Source: Candidatus Aegiribacteria sp.
Lineage (GTDB): Bacteria > Fermentibacterota > Fermentibacteria > Fermentibacterales > JCC-6
Direction of reading: 5' to 3'
Assembly: GCA_030600975.1 (NCBI GenBank)
Contig: JAUVUL010000061.1
Location: 1 to 7,845 of the forward strand
Length of the DNA stretch: 7,845 nt
Positions 1 to 6,170 of the stretch are shown here, one piece after another; position 1 is the stretch's first letter, and each line of letters begins with the position of its first letter. A program made the translations under genes and the position numbers. A model generated the notes under the pieces. That model made no database searches, was not told where the DNA came from, and saw only the letters and a program-made list of their open reading frames with translations.

Positions 1-236
1 AGCATCCGGAGAATGAAGTTACACTGGAGATTTACAACGTTCAGGGCAGGCTTCTTCTGCAGCTTCTGAACAGGGAGATATGCGGCTCATCGAAAGTCGT
101 TACCTGGGACGGAACCGGTGAGAACGGCGGAAGGCTTCCGGTAGGAAGGTATATCCTATACATCGGCGCCAGGGCTGAAGGTACGGGTGAATACCGAGAA
201 ACCTGCGATGTAGTGGTTCTTGCCCGTCCGCTTTAA
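1..236 (+). CDS. C-terminal end of a secreted/surface protein with a FlgD-like Ig (sorting-type) domain (partial, 5' end missing)
   Basis: The frame beginning at base 3 is open from the window edge to a TAA at 234-236 and gives about 77 residues. The sequence has the pattern of FlgD-like Ig or Por-secretion C-terminal domains: an early strand LEIYNVQGRLL, then VVTWDGTGENGG, then LPVGRYILYI, a final strand rich in V, and the end VVVLARPL. In Bacteroidetes-like and related candidate phyla this domain closes long secreted or surface proteins and often serves for export or anchoring; that role is inferred here. The functional part of the protein lies upstream of the window, so its activity cannot be named. 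The gene ends seven bases before the stop of the convergent threonine dehydrogenase, and no plus-strand terminator with a T-run is visible. Confidence 0.75.
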   Translation, partial: HPENEVTLEIYNVQGRLLLQLLNREICGSSKVVTWDGTGENGGRLPVGRYILYIGARAEGTGEYRETCDVVVLARPL

Positions 237-243
237 CGGTCAT

Positions 244-1206
244 TTATAAGAGTTTTACTCTGAGCTTCTCCAGCATGTCCTCGGTCATGGAGTCAAGATC
301 CCAGTCAGGTTCCCAACCCCATTCCTCTCTGGCGGCGGAATCGTCCACTCCCATAGGCCATGTATCGGCTATCACCTGGCGGTGATCCGGTTCGTAGTCA
401 ACCTCGAAATCAGGTATATGTTTCCTTATGCTTTCGGCTATATCTCCGGCGGTTATCGAAAGCGCTCCAACGTTGAAATCACTGTAATGAACAAGATCGT
501 TGAAATCGGCTTCTGCAAGATCCAGCGTGGCTTTAATGCAGTCCGGCATGTACATCATAGGCAGCATTGTATCCTTCTTAACGAAACAGGTGTACCTGCC
601 CTCTTCAATAGCTTTGTAGTAGATCTCCACGGCGTAATCGGTGGTTCCCCCTCCGGGAAGGGTTTCCGCGGAGATAATTCCTGGATAGCGCAACCCCCTG
701 ACATCAAGATTGAATCTTCTGACGTAGTAATCGCAGAGCAGCTCCCCTGAAACCTTGGTCACACCATAAATGGTTTTCGGTCGCAGTATCGTCTCCTGGG
801 GGGTGTTTTCCCTTGGTGTCTCAGGACCAAAGGCAGCTATTGAGCTGGGTATTATTACTCTTACCAGATTGTTTTCCCTGGCTGTTTCAAGGATGTTCAA
901 GGTTCCATCCATGTTGACTCTCCAGCAGAGCTGGGGATTTTTCTCCCCAGTAGCTGAGAGAATGGCCGCCATATGGAATATCGAGTCTATCCTGTTGTCA
1001 AATATCGTCTTTTCAACGGCTTCAGCATCTGTAACATCAAGCGTGACCCATGGACCTCCCATTGCCACGGAACTGCTTTCATCAGATCTGATATCCGACG
1101 CGACTACGTTGTCCGTGCCGTATCGCTTCCGCAGTTCAGCAGTAAGTTCGGAACCTATCTGACCAAGTGCACCTGTGACGAGGATTCTGTTAATTTTTCG
1201 GGTCAT
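244..1206 (-). CDS. tdh: L-threonine 3-dehydrogenase, short-chain (SDR/epimerase-like) type, NAD-dependent
   Basis: This 320-residue protein matches the extended SDR type of threonine dehydrogenase, which oxidises L-threonine with NAD+ to 2-amino-3-ketobutyrate in the cytoplasm, the first step to glycine and acetyl-CoA. Visible marks are the Rossmann motif GALGQIG at 12-18, an acidic D38 at the end of the second strand (NAD preference), HMAAILSA at 78-85, the active-site serines S121/S122, and Y147-x3-K151. Also present are PGGGTTDYAV at 184-193, LPMMYMPD at 215-222 and the C-terminal block RQVIADTWP around 276-284, all characteristic of this subfamily and not of UDP-sugar epimerases. The length is normal. 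The ATG at 1206 is preceded by AAAGGT (1212-1217) at 5 bases. The partner 2-amino-3-ketobutyrate CoA ligase (kbl) is not in the window. The gene is probably read together with the cyclophilin gene 63 bases upstream. Confidence 0.93.
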   Translation of the reverse strand: MTRKINRILVTGALGQIGSELTAELRKRYGTDNVVASDIRSDESSSVAMGGPWVTLDVTDAEAVEKTIFDNRIDSIFHMAAILSATGEKNPQLCWRVNMDGTLNILETARENNLVRVIIPSSIAAFGPETPRENTPQETILRPKTIYGVTKVSGELLCDYYVRRFNLDVRGLRYPGIISAETLPGGGTTDYAVEIYYKAIEEGRYTCFVKKDTMLPMMYMPDCIKATLDLAEADFNDLVHYSDFNVGALSITAGDIAESIRKHIPDFEVDYEPDHRQVIADTWPMGVDDSAAREEWGWEPDWDLDSMTEDMLEKLRVKLL

Positions 1207-1236
1207 ATCATACCTTTCGGAGAGTATCTGATCTGG

Positions 1237-1256
1237 AATATTTCAGCCTGAATATT
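1237..1256. repeat. Imperfect inverted repeat in the gap between the cyclophilin gene and tdh
   Basis: AATAT (1237-1241) mirrors ATATT (1252-1256), and TCA (1243-1245) mirrors TGA (1249-1251) around GCC, with one unpaired T at 1242. It could form a short hairpin in the minus-strand transcript or be an operator for tdh. No T-run follows in the minus direction, so it does not look like an intrinsic terminator. The 63-base gap otherwise shows only the tdh ribosome binding site. The repeat could be chance in AT-rich DNA. Confidence 0.35.
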
Positions 1257-1269
1257 AGTAAAAGAAAGT

Positions 1270-2958
1270 TTAATCTGCCAGTATCCTGCAGAACACTACT
1301 TCGTTTATGGTTGTACCAACGGTGATCTCATCAAGTAATTCAGTGTTTTGAACTTCGCCGAAGGCGGTATACCTTCCGTCCAGTCTTCCGTGATCATCAA
1401 GCATCAAGAAGAACTGGCTTCCTGCGGTATTGAGCCCGGCGTCCGCCATACCCAGTACTCCCCTGCCGAAATGCATTACGCTTCTTTCATTGGGAAGATT
1501 GTAGCCCGGCCCACCTGTTCCCACTCCCTCCGGGCAGCCTGCCTGGGCTACGAACCCCGGAATCACTCTGTGGAACCTGATTCCATCGTAAAACCCGCTC
1601 TCAGCAAGGTACAGAAAACCGCTGCAGGCAACCGGAGCTGTATCACCCCATAATTCTATCCAGAGGTCCCCGGCATCCGTTCTGATTATTACCGTATCGG
1701 GTACTACGGTTTCGATATCGAACGGAAGATGGTAAAAGGTCCAACCGGAATCCTCAGTACTCTCCTCTTCCGGAGGGCCTTTAAGGCGGCTTTGCAGTAT
1801 GGCTGCGTACTCATCGATCATGGCAGTGTCAGTGTAGCTCTCGCGACGGGAACTGATATCCTGCAAAACGGTTTCTGCATGAACGGAATCGGAAATATCA
1901 ACAAGGTGCCATGCCCAGGAAATGGGAACCAGCCAGTAGGGGTCGGAAAGCCACATTACTTCCATGAGTGAATCCACAGGCAGTGAATCACTGAGCCAGG
2001 CCGTCTGTGCGGCGACCCTTCGTCCCGGCTCCCGGTAAGTCATAAGTTCATACATAAGAAGGGTATCGGCAGCACTCAGCTCTTCTGCGGCCTTATGTCC
2101 CACAGGGCCCTCCATCGCTGCGATTTCCCTGATTGCTGCAGTACCGTCGGGATATCCCGCATCCCTTCTCGCTAACGCTGCAGCAAGGGCAACATATGGA
2201 ATAGAATCGTCAAGAATCGGTTCCAGCAGAGCAGGATCACACGATTTGACTGCATTGTATCGTACAGCCCACAGCGGATCGGATAACATCTCAGTGGCTT
2301 CATCCTGTGGACTGCAGGCGGCTATGTTAACTCTTTCAAGGGGAGTTTCACTTGCGTTAACAGAGAATGTATACTCTCTGCCAAGCTCGTTGCAATACCT
2401 GGCAACGGCCCTCAGGTTGGATTCCTCCAGCTCATCGATATGGATATCACCTGTTATGTCGATCCCAAGTTTCCCAAGGACTTCCAGGGACAATGCCTTC
2501 GTATCCCCTGGAAGATCACTCCAGGAACCGCTTAATACTTCAACAATTCTCTCCTGCTCTTCAGGTTCTCCTCCACCTGCTATGATATGATGGATTCTTC
2601 TGAGAAACGCGTTCAGGAGCTGAGGATCATCAACGATCGATTCCAGGTCCGGTATGATGTAAGCATCACCATACTCTATCAGCACCGGTGTTATCTCTGT
2701 CCTGAAGGGAACATCCATGAGTGAGGCTGCCCATGCAATCACGGCTGCATCCGAAGGATATTGCTCCAGTATGGAAACGGACAACACACCGGTGTCAAGC
2801 CACTCCGGGCTCCATCCGCTTCTGGCCATGAAAACCAGAACTTCTACAGGTTCCTCAACAAGAGCTTCGGAGAAGACAGCGGAGTCGGGAGGTGCAGGAA
2901 CAACGTACCATGAACTGACACTCAGAAGCAGGCTGTTCATAAGCAGTAGAACCGTCAT
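1270..2958 (-). CDS. Exported HEAT-like repeat protein with C-terminal cyclophilin-type peptidyl-prolyl cis-trans isomerase domain
   Basis: The 562-residue product starts with a hydrophobic stretch (residues 3-20) that looks like a signal peptide but has no Lys or Arg before it; no lipobox Cys is present. Residues about 60-390 are acidic and helical with HEAT-like pieces, such as DPLWAVRYNAVKS near 227-239. Residues about 421-560 form a cyclophilin domain: FHRVIPGF at 462-469 holds the catalytic Arg464 and the core Phe469, Gln472 follows, then SQFF at 514-517 and LDGRYTAFG at 526-534. The Trp that contacts cyclosporin in human CypA is replaced, by alignment, by Arg525. The expected role is cis-trans isomerisation of prolyl bonds in a periplasmic folding or quality-control setting, with the HEAT-like part binding a partner; the location and partner are inferred. 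The ATG at 2958 overlaps the upstream gene's stop (ATGA), with GAAGGG (2970-2975) 11 bases before it, so translation is probably coupled. Confidence 0.88.
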   Translation of the reverse strand: MTVLLLMNSLLLSVSSWYVVPAPPDSAVFSEALVEEPVEVLVFMARSGWSPEWLDTGVLSVSILEQYPSDAAVIAWAASLMDVPFRTEITPVLIEYGDAYIIPDLESIVDDPQLLNAFLRRIHHIIAGGGEPEEQERIVEVLSGSWSDLPGDTKALSLEVLGKLGIDITGDIHIDELEESNLRAVARYCNELGREYTFSVNASETPLERVNIAACSPQDEATEMLSDPLWAVRYNAVKSCDPALLEPILDDSIPYVALAAALARRDAGYPDGTAAIREIAAMEGPVGHKAAEELSAADTLLMYELMTYREPGRRVAAQTAWLSDSLPVDSLMEVMWLSDPYWLVPISWAWHLVDISDSVHAETVLQDISSRRESYTDTAMIDEYAAILQSRLKGPPEEESTEDSGWTFYHLPFDIETVVPDTVIIRTDAGDLWIELWGDTAPVACSGFLYLAESGFYDGIRFHRVIPGFVAQAGCPEGVGTGGPGYNLPNERSVMHFGRGVLGMADAGLNTAGSQFFLMLDDHGRLDGRYTAFGEVQNTELLDEITVGTTINEVVFCRILAD

Positions 2959-3257
2959 ATATCCATATTCCCTTCAGAAAAATCCTCTTCTTCAATTCCT
3001 TCACTGCTGCTGCACGAATCAATGTACTCCATGATGAGTGCTTCGGCTCTATCGTGGTTTTCCTCCATTACCATAACGTAACCCCATACTGGGTTCCAGA
3101 CCCTGGCAATTCCATCGTACATTGGTATCTGCCTGCTTCTTATTGCCGCATCGATTCCCTGGCTTTCAAGAAATGCCTGTATGGTGATAGCTTCCAGTTC
3201 ATCCCTGGCTTCAAGAACCGATACCAGTTTACCTTCATCTCTGCTGTTCTCAGTCAT
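2955..3257 (-). CDS. DUF2007-like small protein (putative signal-transducing protein fold)
   Basis: The product is 100 residues long. Residues 11-80 show the pattern of DUF2007 proteins: LVSVLEARDELEAITIQAFL at 11-30, then a ligand-loop-like SQGIDAAIRSRQIP, an aromatic GIARVWNPVWGYVMV at 49-63 and a final helix ending in EALIMEYIDS. The family has a ferredoxin-like (GlnB-like) fold and no settled function; it is often found as a small cytosolic protein or fused to zinc ribbons. The tail, 82-100, is Ser/Glu/Asp-rich and probably disordered. The ATG at 3257 has a strong GGAGGTGA (3261-3268) just before it. It is the first gene of the minus-strand group and overlaps the cyclophilin gene by four bases. 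The family call comes from pattern recognition and the function is unknown. Confidence 0.75.
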   Translation of the reverse strand: MTENSRDEGKLVSVLEARDELEAITIQAFLESQGIDAAIRSRQIPMYDGIARVWNPVWGYVMVMEENHDRAEALIMEYIDSCSSSEGIEEEDFSEGNMDI

Positions 3258-3303
3258 TTCTCACCTCCAACCGAACAATAATGAAAATTTATATGATACG
3301 CAC

Positions 3304-3331
3304 TTGACTTTAAGATTAAACTGTTAAGAAT
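3304..3331 (+). promoter_or_regulatory. Candidate sigma-70-type promoter for thiC
   Basis: TTGACT (3304-3309) matches five of six bases of the -35 consensus. With a 16-base spacer AAGAAT (3326-3331) matches four of six of the -10. Transcription would start near 3338, only a few bases before the riboswitch aptamer, a typical layout. The region 3258-3343 is AT-rich. On the other strand, facing the DUF2007-like gene, TATAAA (complement of 3288-3293) and TATCAT (complement of 3293-3298) resemble -10 boxes but no good -35 is seen. Confidence 0.35.
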
Positions 3332-3342
3332 AGATAGTAGAG

Positions 3343-3435
3343 TTTCTATAGAGGGGGTGCCTTAATAACCCGGGTTAACAAGGCTGAGAGCAAACCCTAT
3401 GAACCTGATCTGGTTAGCACCAGCGGAGGGAGAAC
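3343..3435 (+). ncRNA. TPP (THI-box) riboswitch aptamer
   Basis: The conserved TPP aptamer is plain: GGGGTGCC (3354-3361), GGCTGAGA (3382-3389), ACCC (3394-3397), GAACCTGATCTGG (3401-3413), and TTAGCACCAGCGGAGGGA (3414-3431). Pairings seen are P2 GGGT/ACCC (3355-3358 with 3394-3397), P3 GCCTT/AAGGC (3359-3363 with 3380-3384), P4 CCT/AGG, and P5 CTGG/CCAG (3410-3413 with 3420-3423). P3 carries a short extra arm built on the 12-base palindrome TAACCCGGGTTA (3366-3377). P1 is weak: TTCT (3344-3347) with AGAA (3431-3434). The aptamer binds thiamine pyrophosphate and shuts down the downstream gene. Only about 13 bases separate it from the thiC start and no terminator hairpin with T-run lies between, so control is probably at translation start. 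Confidence 0.95.
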
Positions 3436-3440
3436 GGAAG
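3436..3440 (+). promoter_or_regulatory. thiC ribosome binding site GGAAG next to the aptamer
   Basis: GGAAG ends seven bases before the ATG at 3448. The stronger purine run GGAGGG (3425-3430) lies inside the aptamer and is 17 bases away, too far for efficient use. The ribosome site therefore touches the 3' edge of the riboswitch, where ligand-dependent pairing could mask it. The position also favours ATG 3448 over the in-frame ATG at 3457. Confidence 0.5.
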
Positions 3441-3447
3441 AACACGC

Positions 3448-4755
3448 ATGACAACCATGATTGAAGCAGCAATAAAAGGGAAAGCCCTTGAAATCGTCAG
3501 CAGGACTGCTGAACTTGAGGGAGTTCACGTTAACAGGTTGATAGAAGGCCTGACCAACGGTACAATAGTAATACCTGCCAACAATACCCATGATATCAGC
3601 AATCCCATAGGCATAGGCAGAGGCTTGACTATCAAGATCAACGCGAATATTGGAAGCTCTGAGGATCTGGAATCCACGGAAGTCGAACTTGAAAAACTGA
3701 AAGTCGCTGTCGCTTACGGGGCTCATACGGTAATGGACCTTTCAACGGGTTCACAATGGAAATCAATACTTAGCAGAATAATGAAAAGAAGCCCTGTGCC
3801 TATTGGTACCGTCCCTATCTACCAGGTCTTCGGCAAGGCAATGAGAGAGGGAAAGGATGTAAGTGATGTCTCGGAGGAGGAGATATTTGCAGCTGTTGAG
3901 GATCACTGCAGAATGGGCGTAGATTACCTGACGCTTCACTGCGGCGTAACAGAGAGAGCTCTTCAACTTCTCAAGGCTCAGGGAAGAAAGCTTGGAATAG
4001 TCTCAAGGGGTGGTTCTCTTCTGGCGGAATGGATGGAAAAGAGAGGGAAGGAAAACCCACTATACGAGCATTTTGACCGGCTTATTGATATCCTTCATGA
4101 GTACGATGTCACCTTCTCTCTTGGTGACGGCCTGAGACCGGGATGTCTTGCGGACGCTTCTGACCAGGCACAGATCGAGGAACTGATATCCCTTGGTGAA
4201 TTGCAGAAACGTTCCCATGATGCTGGAGTCCAGGTGATGATAGAAGGTCCCGGACACGTTCAACTGGATAAGATTGCCGAGAATATCAGAATGCAGAAGA
4301 GTCTCTGCAATAATGCGCCCTTTTACGTTCTCGGTCCCATCGTCACGGATATCGCTCCTGGATACGATCATATAACCTCCGCGATAGGCGGCGCACTGGC
4401 AGGATGGTACGGCGCGGATTTTCTCTGTTACGTGACTCCCGCGGAACATTTGAGGCTTCCTAATGTTGACGATGTAAAAACAGGTGTGATCTCAGCAAGG
4501 ATTGCAGCTCATGCTGCTGATATAGCAAGAGGAATAAAGGGAGCGATAGAACCGGACAACCTTATGGCGGAAGCCAGAAATAGTTTCGACTGGGAGGCGC
4601 AGTATAAGCTTGCAATGGATCCCCTCACCGCGAGAAAAGAGAGGAATGAAGCCCTTCCATCCGACAGTGATGTATGTTCCATGTGCGGCCATCTTTGCGC
4701 CCTTAAAACGACCAGAAGAGCTTTTGAAAAGAATCGGGAGAGGCGAAAAAAATGA
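3448..4755 (+). CDS. thiC: Phosphomethylpyrimidine synthase ThiC (radical SAM), thiamine biosynthesis
   Basis: The 435-residue protein converts aminoimidazole ribotide, with SAM and a 4Fe-4S cluster, to hydroxymethylpyrimidine phosphate, the pyrimidine half of thiamine. ThiC motifs are visible: KINANIG (63-69), MDLSTG (96-101), SRGGS (186-190), SLGDGLRPGC (224-233), EGPGHV (266-271), TDIAPGYDHI (300-309) and YVTPAEHL (328-335). The C-terminal cluster motif is C410-S-M-C413-G-H-L-C417, that is CX2CX3C, one residue shorter than the CX2CX4C of E. coli-type ThiC. The length fits the short form of anaerobes and archaea lacking the N-terminal extension of proteobacterial ThiC. The homologous 5-hydroxybenzimidazole synthase BzaF is the main alternative, but the TPP riboswitch directly upstream argues for ThiC. 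The stop overlaps the next start as ATGA. No other thi gene is in the window. Confidence 0.94.
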   Translation: MTTMIEAAIKGKALEIVSRTAELEGVHVNRLIEGLTNGTIVIPANNTHDISNPIGIGRGLTIKINANIGSSEDLESTEVELEKLKVAVAYGAHTVMDLSTGSQWKSILSRIMKRSPVPIGTVPIYQVFGKAMREGKDVSDVSEEEIFAAVEDHCRMGVDYLTLHCGVTERALQLLKAQGRKLGIVSRGGSLLAEWMEKRGKENPLYEHFDRLIDILHEYDVTFSLGDGLRPGCLADASDQAQIEELISLGELQKRSHDAGVQVMIEGPGHVQLDKIAENIRMQKSLCNNAPFYVLGPIVTDIAPGYDHITSAIGGALAGWYGADFLCYVTPAEHLRLPNVDDVKTGVISARIAAHAADIARGIKGAIEPDNLMAEARNSFDWEAQYKLAMDPLTARKERNEALPSDSDVCSMCGHLCALKTTRRAFEKNRERRKK

Positions 4756-6077
4756 AGAAACTGATAAATGTCCTTATGTCCATTTTGATTATCCCGGTAC
4801 TCATCCTGTCAGGATGCGGCAGCGGAGATACATTTTCAAGCAGATATCCTGACATAGTACTTATTCTTATCGATACTTGTAGAGCTGATCATCTGTCCAT
4901 AAGCGGATACTACAGGGAGACTACTCCTGTACTGGACAGCCTTGCTTCAAGCGGAACCATGTGGACTCGTGTTCAGGGACAGAGCAGCTGGACTCTTCCC
5001 GCAATGGCGACTATCATGACAGGTCTTTCCCAGCGTGCCCACGGAGCAGGTTATTACAATGATACCTTCTACGGCATTGATACCGCCCTTCCCACTATTC
5101 CCCTGATGCTAAAGCGAAGTATGGGATACCAGACCGTTGCCTTCTTCAACGTAGTCTTCATGAATGAGGATTTCGGCTTCCATCAAGGTTTTGAGCATTT
5201 CAACTGTCAGGGCTCTCCAGGCAAAGCAAGCCTTCGGAACGCCGAAGAGACGGTTAACGATTACCTCGAATGGTACGACGCGCACCGGGATTCTACGAAA
5301 CCTCTATTCACTGCTATTCACTTCTTCGACCCGCACCTGCCCTACTCTCCGCCACCCCCATGGGACACCCTTTACTCCGACCCCAAGTCTGATCAGTTTT
5401 TCAATATATTCTGGGGCCGCGGGAACGATGTACTGAACCTGAACCAGGGCCTTGTTGAAATGGACTCAACTCAGCTTGAGATCCTGGTGGGTCTTTACGA
5501 TGGTGAACTCGCCTATACGGACAGCCAGATCGGCCGCCTGTTATCTGAGCTAAAAGACAGGGGCACACTTGAGAACACCGTTTTTATAATCGTTGGCGAT
5601 CATGGAGAGGAATTCCTGGATCATGACGGCTTCGGCCACGGACATACCCTCTATCAGGAAATACTCAGCGTACCTCTTATTATCTCAGGTCGAGGAATAT
5701 CCGTCGGTGTAAATGATGAGGTTGCCGCTCAGATAGACATTCTGCCCACGATACTGGGCATATCGGGTATGGATATTCCCATCTGGGCCGACGGATGGGA
5801 TTTACTCAGCACCGATTCAAACCGATCTACAAGGTACATAACCTCAAGCAATCTCATATGGGCAACTCCGGATATGGCGGCTGTAAGACAAGAAAATATG
5901 GTAGTAATAGGTAACCCGCAGGAAGTGTCCCCTGTACTGTATGACCTGAGAAATGATCCTGATGAACTCAATCCTCTGGTTCCCGGCAGGGAAACAATTG
6001 ACCAGCTCTACTACTACTGGTCACTTCCTTCGAAGGGGCATCCTATGATCGTTCCTTTTGCACATATCATGGAATAA
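4752..6077 (+). CDS. Sulfatase/alkaline phosphatase superfamily lipoprotein
   Basis: The 441-residue product begins MKK followed by a hydrophobic segment and the lipobox L19-S20-G21-C22, so it should be a lipoprotein outside the inner membrane. Residues about 33-400 form a sulfatase-type (PF00884-like) domain: ILIDTCRADHL (38-48) with metal ligand D41, the nucleophile region SSWTLPAMATIMTG (78-91), HFFDPHLPY (190-198), and VGDHGEEFLDHDGFGHGH (281-298) with metal ligands D283, H284 and probably H298. The C-terminal LYDLRNDPDELNPL (396-409) is typical of sulfatases. In place of the CxPxR signature it has T81-L-P-A-M, so no formylglycine can form; Thr would be the nucleophile as in phosphoethanolamine or lipoteichoic transferases. 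The substrate is unknown. GGGAGAGG (4736-4743) lies 8 bases before the start inside thiC, and the start overlaps the thiC stop, implying one transcript under the TPP riboswitch. Confidence 0.88.
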   Translation: MKKLINVLMSILIIPVLILSGCGSGDTFSSRYPDIVLILIDTCRADHLSISGYYRETTPVLDSLASSGTMWTRVQGQSSWTLPAMATIMTGLSQRAHGAGYYNDTFYGIDTALPTIPLMLKRSMGYQTVAFFNVVFMNEDFGFHQGFEHFNCQGSPGKASLRNAEETVNDYLEWYDAHRDSTKPLFTAIHFFDPHLPYSPPPPWDTLYSDPKSDQFFNIFWGRGNDVLNLNQGLVEMDSTQLEILVGLYDGELAYTDSQIGRLLSELKDRGTLENTVFIIVGDHGEEFLDHDGFGHGHTLYQEILSVPLIISGRGISVGVNDEVAAQIDILPTILGISGMDIPIWADGWDLLSTDSNRSTRYITSSNLIWATPDMAAVRQENMVVIGNPQEVSPVLYDLRNDPDELNPLVPGRETIDQLYYYWSLPSKGHPMIVPFAHIME

Positions 6078-6088
6078 GCACTGTAGTA

Positions 6089-6105
6089 TATCTGTATATC
6101 AGATA
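6089..6105 (+). repeat. Small hairpin after the lipoprotein gene
   Basis: TATCTG (6089-6094) and CAGATA (6100-6105) form a six-base stem with a five-base TATAT loop, 11 bases after the stop. It is AT-rich and has no following T-run, so it is at best a weak terminator or an RNA 3'-end hairpin. Confidence 0.3.
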
Positions 6106-6127
6106 GTTGTGACACTATTGCTTATCC

Positions 6128-6142
6128 ATACTAAAGATACTA
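6128..6142. repeat. ATACTA direct repeat in the gap before the small gene pair
   Basis: ATACTA occurs at 6128-6133 and 6137-6142, nine bases apart, and its reverse complement TAGTAT is at 6084-6089. The gap 6078-6170 must hold any promoter for the two small genes; a poor candidate is TTGCTT (6118-6123) with TATTTA (6141-6146), which would place the repeats over the promoter. The repeats could be an operator or chance in AT-rich DNA. Confidence 0.25.
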
Positions 6143-6170
6143 TTTATGTAGCTGAGAGGAGATATGCTTA

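Noticed and set aside
249..261. AGAGT-TTT-ACTCT hairpin as a terminator between the first gene and tdh
   Set aside because: The stem is only five AT-rich pairs, lies inside the tdh coding end, and has no T-run on either strand.
770..1162. Plus-strand open frame of 130 codons opposite tdh
   Set aside because: It is antisense to a well-conserved enzyme gene, has no family resemblance and no convincing ribosome site.
1348..1653. Plus-strand open frame opposite the cyclophilin domain
   Set aside because: It mirrors the conserved catalytic region on the other strand and its translation looks like a shadow.
3366..3377. TAACCCGGGTTA palindrome as a protein-binding operator
   Set aside because: It sits exactly in the variable P3 arm of the riboswitch and is better explained as an RNA stem.
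4060..4449. Minus-strand open frame of 129 codons inside thiC
   Set aside because: It lies fully antisense to conserved ThiC motifs, with no independent support.
3448..4755. Reading thiC as a 5-hydroxybenzimidazole synthase (bzaF)
   Set aside because: The proteins are homologous, but a TPP riboswitch directly upstream fits thiamine synthesis; BzaF genes are usually tied to cobalamin genes or switches, none of which is seen.
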